Shown here: one piece after another, positions 33,801 through 44,463 of the stretch | How the letters are laid out: each line of letters opens with the position of its first letter | Position numbering within the stretch: the stretch's first letter is position 1 | Source: RH-AL1 sp965277735 | GTDB lineage: Bacteria; Pseudomonadota; Alphaproteobacteria; Rhizobiales; Beijerinckiaceae | Assembly: GCA_965277735.1 (NCBI GenBank) | Contig: CBDIDO010000002.1 | Coordinates: 1,054,001-1,118,000 of the forward strand | Direction of reading: 5' to 3' | DNA: 64,000 nucleotides | The notes under the pieces: model-generated | Told to the model about the DNA's origin: nothing | The model's database searches: none | Seen by the model: only the letters and a program-made list of their open reading frames with translations | Program-made: the position numbers and the translations under genes

Positions 33801-34220
33801 TCACCGAACGAGCGGGGTGATCTCGCGTGCGCGGCCGTCGAGATCGAGCGCCACGAAGGTGAAGATCGCGCCCGTGACCTTGTGAACCTCCTCGCCGTCG
33901 CGGCGGCGCCGCCAGGCTGTGACGGAAAAACGCATCGAGGTCCGTCCCGTCGCGACAAGCTCGGCATAGACCGTCACCTCGTCGCCGACCTTGACCGGCT
34001 GCAGGAAGGTGATCTTGTCGACCGCGATCGTGGCGCAGCGGCCCTTCGCGTGGCGCGCGGCGGCGTTACCGGCGGCGAGGTCCATCTGCCAGAGCAGCCA
34101 GCCGCCGAAAATGTCGCCCGCCGGGTTCGTGTCCGAGTTCATGGCGATGGTCCGGATCGCCGGCTCGCAGGGCGGCGGCAAGGCGGTGGGCTCGAAGGTC
34201 TGCTGACTCGGGCGGGTCAC
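33801..34220 (-). CDS. Acyl-CoA thioesterase, hotdog fold (YciA-like)
   Basis: A 139-residue hotdog-fold enzyme that hydrolyses acyl-CoA. The key block MNSDTNPAGDIFGGWLLWQMD contains the N...GD.FGGW pattern of the YciA/BACH group, followed by AARHAKGRCATIAVDKITFLQPVKVGD. The length fits single-domain members, which act as hexamers or tetramers. It stands alone, divergent from the deoxyribosyltransferase gene with 61 bases between. Confidence 0.9.
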   Translation of the reverse strand: MTRPSQQTFEPTALPPPCEPAIRTIAMNSDTNPAGDIFGGWLLWQMDLAAGNAAARHAKGRCATIAVDKITFLQPVKVGDEVTVYAELVATGRTSMRFSVTAWRRRRDGEEVHKVTGAIFTFVALDLDGRAREITPLVR

Positions 34221-34281
34221 ATGGGCTCCTCTGGCTTCAAGGAAGCTAGACGGCGCGCTCTTCGGAAGTAAAGCTTCCGGA

Positions 34282-34860
34282 ATGACCCGTCTCTATCTCG
34301 CTGGCCCCGAGGTCTTCCACCCCGACGCCATTCGCCTCGGCGCGGCCAAAAAGGAAGCGTGCGCCCGCTTCGGCCTCGAAGGCCTCTATCCGCTCGACGG
34401 CGCCGCGCCCGGCGCGTCTCCCCCGGACGCGATGGCGATCTACGAGCGCTGCGTCGCGCTGATGCACGAGGCCGACGCCGGCATCTTCAACCTGACGCCG
34501 TTCCGCGGGCCGAGCGCCGATGTCGGGACGGTGCTTGAGCTCGGCGTGATGGCGACGCTCGGGAAGCCGGTCTTCGCCTATACGCATGCGGCCGGGGACC
34601 TGATCGATCGCCTGCGCATCGATCCCAGCCTCGTGCTCGACACGTCCACCGGCCTGTGGCGCGACCCCGACGGCATGAGTGCGGAGGATTTCGGGCTCTC
34701 AGACAACCTGATGCTCGATGGCACGTTGGCGGGCCAGGGCCGCAAGGTGCACCGCGTCGCTGTGCCCTTGGCCGAGCGCTTCACCCGGCTCGACGGCTTC
34801 GTCGCCTGCCTCGAGGAGGGGCGCGCCACTTTGGCCGGCGACATGAGGAAAAGGACCTGA
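34282..34860 (+). CDS. Nucleoside 2-deoxyribosyltransferase family protein
   Basis: A 192-residue protein beginning MTRLYLAGPEVFHPDA, the standard opening of this family. FNLTPFRGPSADVGTVLELG contains the substrate Asp and the nucleophile-type Glu, and GKPVFAYT follows. Members move deoxyribose between bases or hydrolyse deoxynucleotides, in nucleotide salvage or pool cleaning. The stop overlaps the next ATG (TGATG), pairing it with a flavin reductase-like gene for no obvious metabolic reason. Confidence 0.9.
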   Translation: MTRLYLAGPEVFHPDAIRLGAAKKEACARFGLEGLYPLDGAAPGASPPDAMAIYERCVALMHEADAGIFNLTPFRGPSADVGTVLELGVMATLGKPVFAYTHAAGDLIDRLRIDPSLVLDTSTGLWRDPDGMSAEDFGLSDNLMLDGTLAGQGRKVHRVAVPLAERFTRLDGFVACLEEGRATLAGDMRKRT

Positions 34861-35504
34861 TGCCCACGATCTCGCGGATGCATTCCTACGAGCCGTCGCA
34901 AGGGCACGGCCTCGCGCACGACCCATTCAACGCGATTATCGCGCCGCGGCCGATCGGCTGGATCTCGTCGCGCGACGCGGAAGGCCGGCTGAACCTGGCA
35001 CCATACAGCTTCTTCAACGCCTTCCTCTACACACCGCCGATCATCGGCTTCTCCTCGGTCGGCTGGAAGGACAGCGTCCGCAACGCGCAGGCGACGCGCG
35101 AATTCGTCTGGAACCTCGTCACGCGCGACATCGACGAGGCGATGAACCAGACTTGCGCGCCGCTGGCTCATGGCGACAGCGAGTTCGCGGCCGCCGGCCT
35201 GACACCGGTCGAGAGCCGGATCGTCGGAGTCCCCCGCGTCGGCGAGGCGCGTGCGGCGATGGAATGCAAGGTCGTCGACATCATCCAGCACAAGAGCGCG
35301 GCCGGCGTGCCCGCCGACGGCTGGCTGGTGCTCGGCGAGGTCGTCGCCGTGCATATCGACGAGGCGCTGATCGTCGACGGCGTCTATCAGACCGCAAAGG
35401 CGCGGCCGGTCCTGCGCGCGGGCCGGTCGGGCGATTATTTCGAGATCACCGAGGACGCGATGTTCGAGATGGAGCGGCCGAAGGGCGGCCCGCGGCCGGC
35501 TTAG
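34860..35504 (+). CDS. Flavin reductase-like FMN-binding split-barrel protein
   Basis: A 214-residue protein of the flavin reductase-like family. FNAIIAPRPIGWISSRDAEG (the PRP-GW-S motif), LNLAPYSFFNAFLYTPPIIGFS and EFVWNLVT are the FMN-binding blocks. It should bind FMN as a dimer and reduce or use it with NAD(P)H; the partner is not evident. Its last 59 bases overlap the end of the convergent hypothetical gene. Confidence 0.88.
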   Translation: MPTISRMHSYEPSQGHGLAHDPFNAIIAPRPIGWISSRDAEGRLNLAPYSFFNAFLYTPPIIGFSSVGWKDSVRNAQATREFVWNLVTRDIDEAMNQTCAPLAHGDSEFAAAGLTPVESRIVGVPRVGEARAAMECKVVDIIQHKSAAGVPADGWLVLGEVVAVHIDEALIVDGVYQTAKARPVLRAGRSGDYFEITEDAMFEMERPKGGPRPA

Positions 35505-35901
35505 TCCGGCGCGGCTTCGGGGCTTCCGTCCAATAATGGTCGAACGCGCGCCCCTGCAGCTCCCGCACGAAGCCCATCGCCTCGGGCCCGGTCCACACGC
35601 CCTTGTAGCCCTCGCGCAGCGGCGGCCCGCCGGTCCACCAGCCCTGGCCCGGCAGGCCGTCCGACTCGCGCACGACGAGGACGGCCAGCTCTGGTTCGCC
35701 GGCTGCCCGGCCGGCGTCGTCGATCGCATCGAGTGTCTTGCAGAGCGCGCGCATCTTCGGCCGCGTGAAGCGATGGCCGAGCGCGATCAGCAGCTCCGCG
35801 TAGCTGACCGCCTCGCGCCGCCGCGCCGCCTCGATCAGATGGCCGCGCACCAGCGCCATGTCGGCGATCGCCCCGGCCGACGCCTCGAACATCTCGTCCA
35901 T
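35446..35901 (-). CDS. Conserved hypothetical protein
   Basis: A 151-residue soluble protein I cannot assign. Distinct blocks are AVSYAELLIALGHRFTRPKM, ELAVLVVRESDGLPGQGWW and GPEAMGFVRELQGRAFDHYW. The pattern recalls short alphaproteobacterial proteins of unknown function. There is a helical start, no signal peptide and no membrane segment. The final 27 residues are Pro/Arg/Ser-rich and lie over the flavin reductase gene, so the true homologous core probably ends near YWTEAP. Confidence 0.6.
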   Translation of the reverse strand: MDEMFEASAGAIADMALVRGHLIEAARRREAVSYAELLIALGHRFTRPKMRALCKTLDAIDDAGRAAGEPELAVLVVRESDGLPGQGWWTGGPPLREGYKGVWTGPEAMGFVRELQGRAFDHYWTEAPKPRRTKPAAGRPSAAPSRTSRPR

Positions 35902-35966
35902 GCCTGCCCTTTCCCCCGGCGCGTCCGCGGCCGATCATAGCGATCCAACACCCGAGGACACCAGCG

Positions 35967-36632
35967 ATGCGCAGGACGCCGAAGAGCGTGAGAGGCCTCG
36001 AGGATTTCGGCCGCATCCCGCTCTCGCCGAACTTCTTTCTGCGCGACTTCCTGTTCTCGGACATCGCGACGATCCACGGCCTGCGCAACCTCCCCGACGA
36101 TCCCGACCTCGCGATCGCCGCCGGCAGCAAGCTCTGCACCGAGCTGCTGGAGCCGCTGCAGGCCGTGTTCGGGCGTATCGCGATCCGCTCGGCCTATCGC
36201 TCGCCGGAAGTCAACGAGATCGGCAACCGAATCTACTCGAGCTGCGCGCGCAACGAGTCCGACTATGCCGGCCATATCTGGGACCGGCGCGACGCGAACG
36301 GCTGCATGGGGGCGATGGCGTCCATCATCGTGCCGCGCGTCTTCGATCGCTTCCGCGCCGAGGGCGACTGGCGCAAGCTCGCCTGGTGGATCCACGATCA
36401 CCTGCCCTATTCGCGGCTGCAGTTCTTCCCGAAGCTGTTCGCCTTCAACATCGGCTGGCACGAGCGGCCGAAGCGGCGCATCGACAGCTTCGCCCAACCG
36501 CGCGGCCTGCTGACCAAGCCCGGCATGGCCAACCACGCGGGCTCGCACGAGGCCGAGTGGCGCGACCTTCGCGCCTGTATGCGCACGGAGCGCCCCGCCA
36601 ATCGATCGGACACGAGCGAACGCCCCAATTGA
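35967..36632 (+). CDS. M15-like peptidase domain protein
   Basis: A 221-residue protein resembling rhizobial peptidase M15-type proteins: FFLRDFLFSDIATIHGLRN, then AIRSAYRSPEVNEIGN (the S-YRSP-N block of D-Ala-D-Ala peptidases) and SDYAGHIWDRRDANG, which could supply a His and an Asp. The C-terminal half has WWIHDHLPYSRLQFFPKL. No signal peptide is visible, unlike true periplasmic enzymes, so the role may be cytoplasmic or the protein may be inactive. Single gene; a short gap follows before the M23 gene. Confidence 0.6.
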   Translation: MRRTPKSVRGLEDFGRIPLSPNFFLRDFLFSDIATIHGLRNLPDDPDLAIAAGSKLCTELLEPLQAVFGRIAIRSAYRSPEVNEIGNRIYSSCARNESDYAGHIWDRRDANGCMGAMASIIVPRVFDRFRAEGDWRKLAWWIHDHLPYSRLQFFPKLFAFNIGWHERPKRRIDSFAQPRGLLTKPGMANHAGSHEAEWRDLRACMRTERPANRSDTSERPN

Positions 36633-36740
36633 GCCAAGTTCCACGGGCTTCCTGCCGCTGGGGCGCGCGATGTGCGTCGCGCGGCAAGCTTCGCGCGAGG
36701 CCGGCATGCGAGACCCCCGTGCTGCAACCCGGAAAGTCGC

Positions 36741-38702
36741 GTGTGGACTCAGACGCTTAGTTTAAGCCCCCACACGAGCCGCCATGCGCTGATGATCGAT
36801 CTCGGCGTCGAGCCGGCAATCGAGATCGACGGCGAGCGTCACACGTTCTTCGACCATCGCCGCGTTTCGGTGCGCTGGCTCGTCGGCACGGTGCTGACGG
36901 GGCTGATCGGCGCCGCGCTGATCGGCTCGACGATCTACGCCGCGCTCGACCACGAATCGAACTTCGCCGTCGCGCCGACCCTGGCACTGCCGCAGCAGAA
37001 GGACGTCGCCGACGACGAGGCGACACTCCCGAAGGGTGACCGGCTGGTCAAACCGGTCGATATCGTCGCCGCCAAGCAGATGTTCCGCGTCGCGCAGCCG
37101 ACCAAGATCGGCGACCGCGAGGTGATGAAGAACCACCTCTTCGCGCGCGTCGAGACCACGCTCGTCACGGCGCCGGCCGGCTTTGCCGACGAGGTGCCCC
37201 CCTTCAACCCCCTCCAGGTGCTCGCCGACGCCCGCGCGCCGGTCGAGGCGCCGGCCGACATCCCGCAGGACGACGCGGATTTCTCGTGGGCGACGCGCGA
37301 TCTCACCTCGGCCAACCTCACCTCGGCCGTGTCGCTATCGAACGACGAGGTCGAGGCGCAGGTCGCCGAGCACGTGAAGAACTCGCTCGCCGCCGGCAAC
37401 CGGCCCTTCAGCCTGCCCTCGCAGCTGCTCCTCATGCGGACGAGCCGCGCCAACCCGCTCGGCGCGCTCGCCTACGCCGCCGCCGCCGGGTTCGCGCGCT
37501 CGCCCTTCGCCTCGATCGAAGTGCGCATGGTGCCCGAGAACGTCACGGTGATGCCGCGCGCGCCGACACCGCCGGGCGGCCCGCAATCCGACGAGAAGCT
37601 CGTCGTGGTGGGCCAGGGGTCCTCGCTGGAAAACCTGCTGCTGACCGCCGGAGTCGCGCGTGACAGCATCCGCGATGTCGTCGCGGCGATCGGCGGCTCG
37701 GTGCCGGACGGCCGGCGGCTGAAGCTGCTGTTCACCGATTCGGAAGGGCCCGAGCCGACGCGGGTGCTGGCGCGCCTGTCGATCTACAACGGCGAGACGC
37801 CGGAAACGTCGGTCGCGCTGCGCGACGACGGCGCCTACGTCCGCACCGCCGGCGAGGAGGCGCATGTCGCGAGCGCGCGGCCGAGCGACGATGACGACGA
37901 TTCGGGCGCGATGCGTCTCTACAACGCCCTCTACGAGACCGCGCTGAAGCAAGAGATTCCGAAGCCGGTCATCGACGACATGATCCGCATCTTCGCCAAC
38001 GACGTCGACCTGCAGCGCGGCGTCGCCGGCGGCGATTCGTTCGAGGCCTTCTACGACAAGGGCGACGGCGACGACGTGAACCAGCTGCTGTTTGCGTCGG
38101 TCACCTCGCACGGCGAGACCTATCGCTACTACCGCTTCCAGTCGCCCGACGACGGCAGCGTCGATTATTACGACCCGAACGGCCGCTCCTCGCGCAAATT
38201 CCTGGTTCGCGCGCCGATGCTCAGCTTCAAGATCACGTCGGGCTTCGGCATTCGTTTCCACCCAATCCTCGGCTACACGCGCCCGCACACCGGCACCGAT
38301 TTCGCGGCGCCGATCGGCTCACCGATCTTCGCGGCGGGCAACGGCACGATCGTCCAGGCGGGCTGGAGCTCGGGCTACGGGCGCCGGATCGAGATCCAGC
38401 ACGCCAACGGCTACATGACGACCTACAACCACATGTCCGGCTTCGCGCGCGGCATCACCGAGGGGGTGCGCGTGCGCCAGGGCCAGACGATCGGCTATCT
38501 CGGCCAGTCCGGCCTCGCGACCGGCCCGCACCTGCACTACGAGGTGCTCGTCAACGGCCATTTCGTCGACCCGATGAAGGTCAAGCTCGCCCGCACCAAG
38601 GAGTTCGACGGCCGCATGCTGGCGGTCTTCATGAAGGAGCGCGGCCGCATCGACGAGCTGCTGCAGAAGGCGCCGCAGACGCAGCTCACCGCACAGCGGT
38701 GA
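36741..38702 (+). CDS. M23 family murein endopeptidase, membrane-anchored
   Basis: A 653-residue protein read from a GTG behind GGAAAG; ATG 36792 is an alternative start. A membrane helix (VGTVLTGLIGAALIGSTIYAAL) near residue 55 anchors a long periplasmic part. The C-terminal LytM domain has all zinc residues: HTGTDFAAPIG (H and D) and GPHLHYEV (HLH). The domain before it (about 350-450) is opacity/LysM-like with EGPEPTRVLARLSIYN. Such enzymes cut stem-peptide cross-links during growth or division. It stands alone, and its end is 17 bases from a convergent GNAT gene. Confidence 0.9.
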   Translation: MWTQTLSLSPHTSRHALMIDLGVEPAIEIDGERHTFFDHRRVSVRWLVGTVLTGLIGAALIGSTIYAALDHESNFAVAPTLALPQQKDVADDEATLPKGDRLVKPVDIVAAKQMFRVAQPTKIGDREVMKNHLFARVETTLVTAPAGFADEVPPFNPLQVLADARAPVEAPADIPQDDADFSWATRDLTSANLTSAVSLSNDEVEAQVAEHVKNSLAAGNRPFSLPSQLLLMRTSRANPLGALAYAAAAGFARSPFASIEVRMVPENVTVMPRAPTPPGGPQSDEKLVVVGQGSSLENLLLTAGVARDSIRDVVAAIGGSVPDGRRLKLLFTDSEGPEPTRVLARLSIYNGETPETSVALRDDGAYVRTAGEEAHVASARPSDDDDDSGAMRLYNALYETALKQEIPKPVIDDMIRIFANDVDLQRGVAGGDSFEAFYDKGDGDDVNQLLFASVTSHGETYRYYRFQSPDDGSVDYYDPNGRSSRKFLVRAPMLSFKITSGFGIRFHPILGYTRPHTGTDFAAPIGSPIFAAGNGTIVQAGWSSGYGRRIEIQHANGYMTTYNHMSGFARGITEGVRVRQGQTIGYLGQSGLATGPHLHYEVLVNGHFVDPMKVKLARTKEFDGRMLAVFMKERGRIDELLQKAPQTQLTAQR

Positions 38703-38718
38703 GCTGGACAGGCCCGCG

Positions 38719-39324
38719 CTACGGCGCGGTGGACGTCGTGGTCGCGGCCTTGATGAGCCGCCCCTGGTAATCGAACATCGCCGAGCCGAGGTCGAACGCG
38801 TTGTCGACGGCCTCACGCCAGAGCGAGAACGCGTCGGGCGCCCGCGCCGACAGGTGCCCGGTGACATCGGTGAGGTCGAAGGCGAGATCCGCCTCGTACT
38901 TGCGCGCGAGCGCCTGCATCGCCCTGTTGTGGCGGAGGCAGAAGATCGTGAGCGTGCGGACGTTGCGGTTGCGGGCCGCGAGCACGACATGGCTCATCAG
39001 CTCGGTGCCGATGCCGCGCCGGCGCCAGGCGCGCTCGACGCTGAAGGCCGCCTCGCCGTCGCGGCGCGCCATGGCGCCCTCGGCCTGGAAGATGCGCAGC
39101 TCGGCCGCGCCGCGGATCATTCCGTCCTCGAACCAGCCGTAGGTTATGGCGGAGGGCGCGAAGCACAGCTCGGCGTATTGCCCGAGGTAATCGTCGGATA
39201 CCTGCAGGCCGAAGCGGTCGTAGCGGGTCTCAGGATCGAGCCGGATCAGATGCGCACGAAAGGCAGGTAGGTCCGGCCGGTAGAGCCGGCGAACCACATG
39301 CGTATGATGAATGACTTCGTCCAT
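38719..39324 (-). CDS. GNAT family N-acetyltransferase
   Basis: A 201-residue GNAT protein. The acetyl-CoA binding segment is AWRRRGIGTELMSHVVLAARNR, a good match to R/Q-x-x-G-x-G. Preceding strands are AITYGWFEDGMIRGAAELRIF and EAAFSVERAW. The opening VVRRLYRPDLPAFRAHLIRLDPETRYDRFG is common in proteobacterial acetyltransferases of unknown substrate. It is a single gene between the M23 peptidase and the first Uma2-like gene. Confidence 0.87.
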   Translation of the reverse strand: MDEVIHHTHVVRRLYRPDLPAFRAHLIRLDPETRYDRFGLQVSDDYLGQYAELCFAPSAITYGWFEDGMIRGAAELRIFQAEGAMARRDGEAAFSVERAWRRRGIGTELMSHVVLAARNRNVRTLTIFCLRHNRAMQALARKYEADLAFDLTDVTGHLSARAPDAFSLWREAVDNAFDLGSAMFDYQGRLIKAATTTSTAP

Positions 39325-39503
39325 GACGCCTCCAGCTGGTCAGCTCCCCAGCGCCCGCCTCTGTTATTTGTGCATTGCAACATGAACCGCAATTGCTGCG
39401 CGCGCATGGCACGCCCGCGTTCTCCGACGATCCGGTTAACGGGCTGTCGTTCTGCGTTGACCGGTGGCGGCTACGACGTGACAATGAGCGCGGGTCGATC
39501 ACG

Positions 39504-40082
39504 ATGACTTATCCTCTGCTCAAGCCCAAGCCGATGTCGCTGGACGACTTCCACGAGTTACTCGCGACCGCTCCCGAAGATGAGCGGTGGGAGTTGATCG
39601 GCGGCCGCGTAATCCGAATGGTGGTCGGTGCTCGCTGGGAGCATTCGCGCATCATCAGCAATCTGCATTTCGGTCTGCGGCAACGTCTCACCCAAAACGG
39701 CTCGCCTTGCCGCGTCTTCACTGAGTGCTTCCGCCTGGAGGTGGACGAGAGCCAATCCAGCTTTCTCCCGGACGTCATCGTCTCCTGCATGCCGCTGCCG
39801 AGCGGCGCGACGTCTCTCAAGTCCCCGACGGTCTTGATGGAAGTGCTCTCGGACGGCACGTCTCAGCTCGACCGCGGCGAAAAATGGGCGGCCTATCAGC
39901 AGGTCGAGAGCCTACGGCATTACGCGCTCATCGAGCGTGGCAGACCGCGGATAGAGCTGTTCGACCGGGAGCCCGACGGCTGGCACGTGCGGACGCTCGA
40001 TCGTCTCGATCAGATTCTCGAACTTGTGGCCATCGACGTGGCGATCCCGCTCGCCGAGGTCTACGCGGATCTGTTCGACTGA
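39504..40082 (+). CDS. Uma2 (DUF820) family restriction-endonuclease-fold protein
   Basis: A 192-residue Uma2-family protein. The PD-(D/E)xK pattern is seen as SFLPDVIVSC and VLMEVLSDGTSQLDRGEKW, with RWELIGGRVIRMVVGARWEHS at the start. Uma2 proteins are widespread, often in multiple copies, and their role is unclear; a link with mobile DNA or defence has been proposed. The ATG at 39504 gives the family start. A second member lies 2.1 kb away in the opposite direction. Confidence 0.88.
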   Translation: MTYPLLKPKPMSLDDFHELLATAPEDERWELIGGRVIRMVVGARWEHSRIISNLHFGLRQRLTQNGSPCRVFTECFRLEVDESQSSFLPDVIVSCMPLPSGATSLKSPTVLMEVLSDGTSQLDRGEKWAAYQQVESLRHYALIERGRPRIELFDREPDGWHVRTLDRLDQILELVAIDVAIPLAEVYADLFD

Positions 40083-40155
40083 ACCGTGCGAGAGGCTCTC
40101 GCCGGCGTTAAGCTTCGGCGCCGTGCGCATCCCCGCCGGGTGCGCGACGTGCTAG

Positions 40156-42198
<2,043 letters not shown>

Positions 42199-42221
42199 CC
42201 TTCGCCCGGCGCGGGAAGGCG

Positions 42222-42803
42222 TCAGCCGATGACGTCTCTGTAGACGCTACGCAAGGGAATCGAGAGGTCGAGGCTCGCCAGCGTCAGATCGGCATCGAGA
42301 CCTTCGACCAATCTCGCGGCCGCGAATTCGTCCTCGTCGCGGCTGAAGACCTCGATGTGAAGGTTGCCCAGCGCGACCAGGACGTAGTGGCGCAAGCTCG
42401 CAAGCGAGCGATACACGGCAAATTTCTCGTCTCTGTCGCGCTGCGACGTACTATCCGACAGAACCTCGAAGATCACTGCCGGCTGGTCGAGCGTGATCGC
42501 GCCCGGAGCCAACGGGACGCATTGCACGATGACGTCCGGCAGCAACGAAGATTGCGCCGCGTCGCTGCGCAATCTGAACGTCTCGAGGAACACTCGACAA
42601 GGCGAGTTTCGCTCGTCGAGACGGCGGCGCAGCTCGTAGCCGAGATTGTTGATGACGCGGTTGTGCTCCCAGCGCGCCCCGACCATCATCCGCGCGACAC
42701 GACCCCGGATGAGCTCCCAGCGCTCGTGCGCCGGCGCCTGCGCGAGCATCCCATCGAATGCCGCGAGCGTGGTGGGTGGAAGCCTGGCAGGAGCTGAGGC
42801 CAT
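42222..42803 (-). CDS. Second Uma2 (DUF820) family protein
   Basis: A 193-residue Uma2-family protein, clearly related to the one upstream of nadE (shared RWELI-GRV-RM-VGARWEH near residue 30, PCRVF-E-FRL, SLLPDVIV and FEVLSDSTSQRDRDEKF). The nuclease-fold acidic and Lys residues are all kept. It faces nadE tail to tail with 23 bases between. The pair may come from an old duplication or from separate gains. Role unknown. Confidence 0.88.
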   Translation of the reverse strand: MASAPARLPPTTLAAFDGMLAQAPAHERWELIRGRVARMMVGARWEHNRVINNLGYELRRRLDERNSPCRVFLETFRLRSDAAQSSLLPDVIVQCVPLAPGAITLDQPAVIFEVLSDSTSQRDRDEKFAVYRSLASLRHYVLVALGNLHIEVFSRDEDEFAAARLVEGLDADLTLASLDLSIPLRSVYRDVIG

Positions 42804-42885
42804 CGACGAATGTCTCCAGGCGTGTGACGCAGCAATTAAACAACCCTTCAGGGAGGGCGGTCAATCCGAGCGAAACGGCGCGCGA

Positions 42886-44283
42886 TCACATGTGGATCGC
42901 GCGCTTCTCGACCGCGAGCGCGGCTTCCTTCACGGCTTCCGTCAGCGTGGGATGCGCGTGGCAGGTGCGCGCGAGGTCCTCGGACGAGCCACCGAACTCC
43001 ATCAGCACTGCCGCCTCGGCGATGAGGTCGCCGGCACCGACGCCGATGATGTGGACGCCGAGCACGCGGTCGGTCTCGGCATCGGCGAGCACCTTCACGA
43101 AGCCATCGGTGTGGCGCATCGCCCGCGCGCGGCCGTTGGCGGTGAACGGGAACTTGCCGACCTTGTAGGCGATGTTGGCGGCCTTCAGCTCTTCCTCCGT
43201 CCGGCCGACCGCAGCCACTTCCGGAGACGTGTAGACGACGCCGGGGATCACCTCGTAGTTCACGTGGCCGTGCTGGCCGGCGAGAATCTCGGCGAGCGCG
43301 ATACCCTCGTCCTCGGCCTTGTGCGCCAGCATCGGTCCGCGCACCACGTCGCCGATCGCGTAGATGCCGGGGACGTTTGTCGCGAAATGGTCGTCGATGG
43401 TCACGCGGCCACGGTCCAGCGCGACGCCGGCGGCCTCGAGGCCGAGGCCCTCCGTCATCGGCTTGCGGCCGATCGCGACCAGGACGACGTCGGCGTCGAT
43501 CGTGCGCGCCTCGCCACCGTCCCTGCCCTCGACCGTCACCTTGGCGCCGCCCTTCGTCGCCTCGACGCCGGCGACCTTGGTCGACAGGTTGAAGACGATG
43601 CCCTGCTTCTCGAGCAGGCGCTGGAACTGCTTCGCCACTTCGAGGTCCATGCCGGGCAGGATGCGGTCCAGGAACTCGACGACCTCGACCTCGGCGCCGA
43701 GCCGCTTCCACACCGAGCCGAGCTCGAGCCCGATCACGCCGCCACCGACGACGACGAGCTTCTTCGGCACCGCGGCGAACTCGAGCGCGCCTTCGGAAGT
43801 GACGATGACCTTCTCGTCGATCGTAACACCCGGCAGCTGGGTGACCTCGGAGCCCGTCGCGATGCAGATCGCTTTGCTCTCCACCGTCTGCTTGGCGCCG
43901 TCCGCGCCGGTCACCTCGACCTTGTCGGCGGCGGCGATCGTCCCGTGCCCGACGAACGTGTCGATCTTGTTCTTCTTGAACAGGAAGGCGACGCCGTTGA
44001 CGTTCGACGCCACGGTGTCGTCCTTGTGCTTCATCATCGCCTTGAGATCGAGCTTCGGCTTGCCGACGCCGATGCCGAGCGCCGCGAAGTCGTGCGCGAC
44101 CTCGTCCATCTTCTCCGACGCATAGAGCAGCGCCTTCGACGGGATGCAGCCGATGTTGAGGCAGGTGCCGCCAAACGTCGGCCGCTTCTCGACCACCGCC
44201 ACCTTGAGCCCGAGCTGTGCGGCGCGGATCGCGCACACATAGCCGCCGGGACCGGTGCCGATGACGATGAGATCGTAGGTCAT
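42886..44283 (-). CDS. lpd: Dihydrolipoyl dehydrogenase (E3)
   Basis: A 465-residue FAD disulfide reductase that reoxidises the lipoyl arm of the 2-oxoglutarate dehydrogenase complex and passes electrons to NAD. The FAD site is IVIGTGPGGYVCAIRAA, the redox disulfide is C41-C46 (GGTCLNIGCIPSKA), the NAD site is LVVVGGGVIGLELGSVW, and the catalytic His-Glu pair is H444/E449 in HAHPTLTE. I chose the ATG at 44283; the longer frame upstream runs into the palindromic repeat. It lies after sucB with a 180-base gap that holds two repeats. Confidence 0.96.
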   Translation of the reverse strand: MTYDLIVIGTGPGGYVCAIRAAQLGLKVAVVEKRPTFGGTCLNIGCIPSKALLYASEKMDEVAHDFAALGIGVGKPKLDLKAMMKHKDDTVASNVNGVAFLFKKNKIDTFVGHGTIAAADKVEVTGADGAKQTVESKAICIATGSEVTQLPGVTIDEKVIVTSEGALEFAAVPKKLVVVGGGVIGLELGSVWKRLGAEVEVVEFLDRILPGMDLEVAKQFQRLLEKQGIVFNLSTKVAGVEATKGGAKVTVEGRDGGEARTIDADVVLVAIGRKPMTEGLGLEAAGVALDRGRVTIDDHFATNVPGIYAIGDVVRGPMLAHKAEDEGIALAEILAGQHGHVNYEVIPGVVYTSPEVAAVGRTEEELKAANIAYKVGKFPFTANGRARAMRHTDGFVKVLADAETDRVLGVHIIGVGAGDLIAEAAVLMEFGGSSEDLARTCHAHPTLTEAVKEAALAVEKRAIHM

Positions 44284-44302
44284 GAAGTCTCTCTGGGCGT
44301 CT

Positions 44303-44357
44303 CCCTTCTCCCGCTTGCGGGAGAAGGTGGCCCGACGAAGTCGGGTCGGATGAGGGG
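44303..44357 (+). repeat. Intergenic palindromic repeat, copy 1
   Basis: The element carries an inner hairpin (CCTTCTCCCGCTTGCGGGAG region) followed by GGTGGCCCGACGAAGTCGGG and GGATGAGGG. Its type is common between genes in many Rhizobiales. Here it forms an inverted pair with the copy at 44399-44453. It lies in the sucB-lpd gap of a transcribed operon, so it will form stem-loops in the message. Confidence 0.85.
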
Positions 44358-44398
44358 TGTTTTCAGCTGGGTTCGGCGACGGAAGAGAGGCGGCAAGG

Positions 44399-44453
44399 CC
44401 CCTCATCCGACCCCACTTCGCGGGGCCACCTTCTCCCGCAGGCGGGAGAAGGG
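44399..44453 (-). repeat. Intergenic palindromic repeat, copy 2 (inverted)
   Basis: The same element as copy 1 in the opposite direction, with CCCCTCATCCGACCCC then the hairpin TTCTCCCGCAGGCGGGAGAA. The two copies differ in the middle (CGACGAAGTCG against CACTTCGCGG), so they are diverged relatives rather than a fresh duplication. Paired together they could fold the whole sucB-lpd spacer into one long stem. Confidence 0.85.
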
Positions 44454-44463
44454 TAGAACGCGG

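Noticed and set aside
35967..38702. M15-like and M23 peptidase genes as T6SS effectors
   Set aside because: They lie over 10 kb from the T6SS genes with unrelated genes between, no immunity-like neighbour, and the M23 protein has a membrane anchor typical of housekeeping wall enzymes.
44303..44453. Inverted repeats as ends of an insertion sequence
   Set aside because: Only 41 bases lie between the copies, with no transposase and no target duplication. The sequence matches an intergenic palindromic repeat type.
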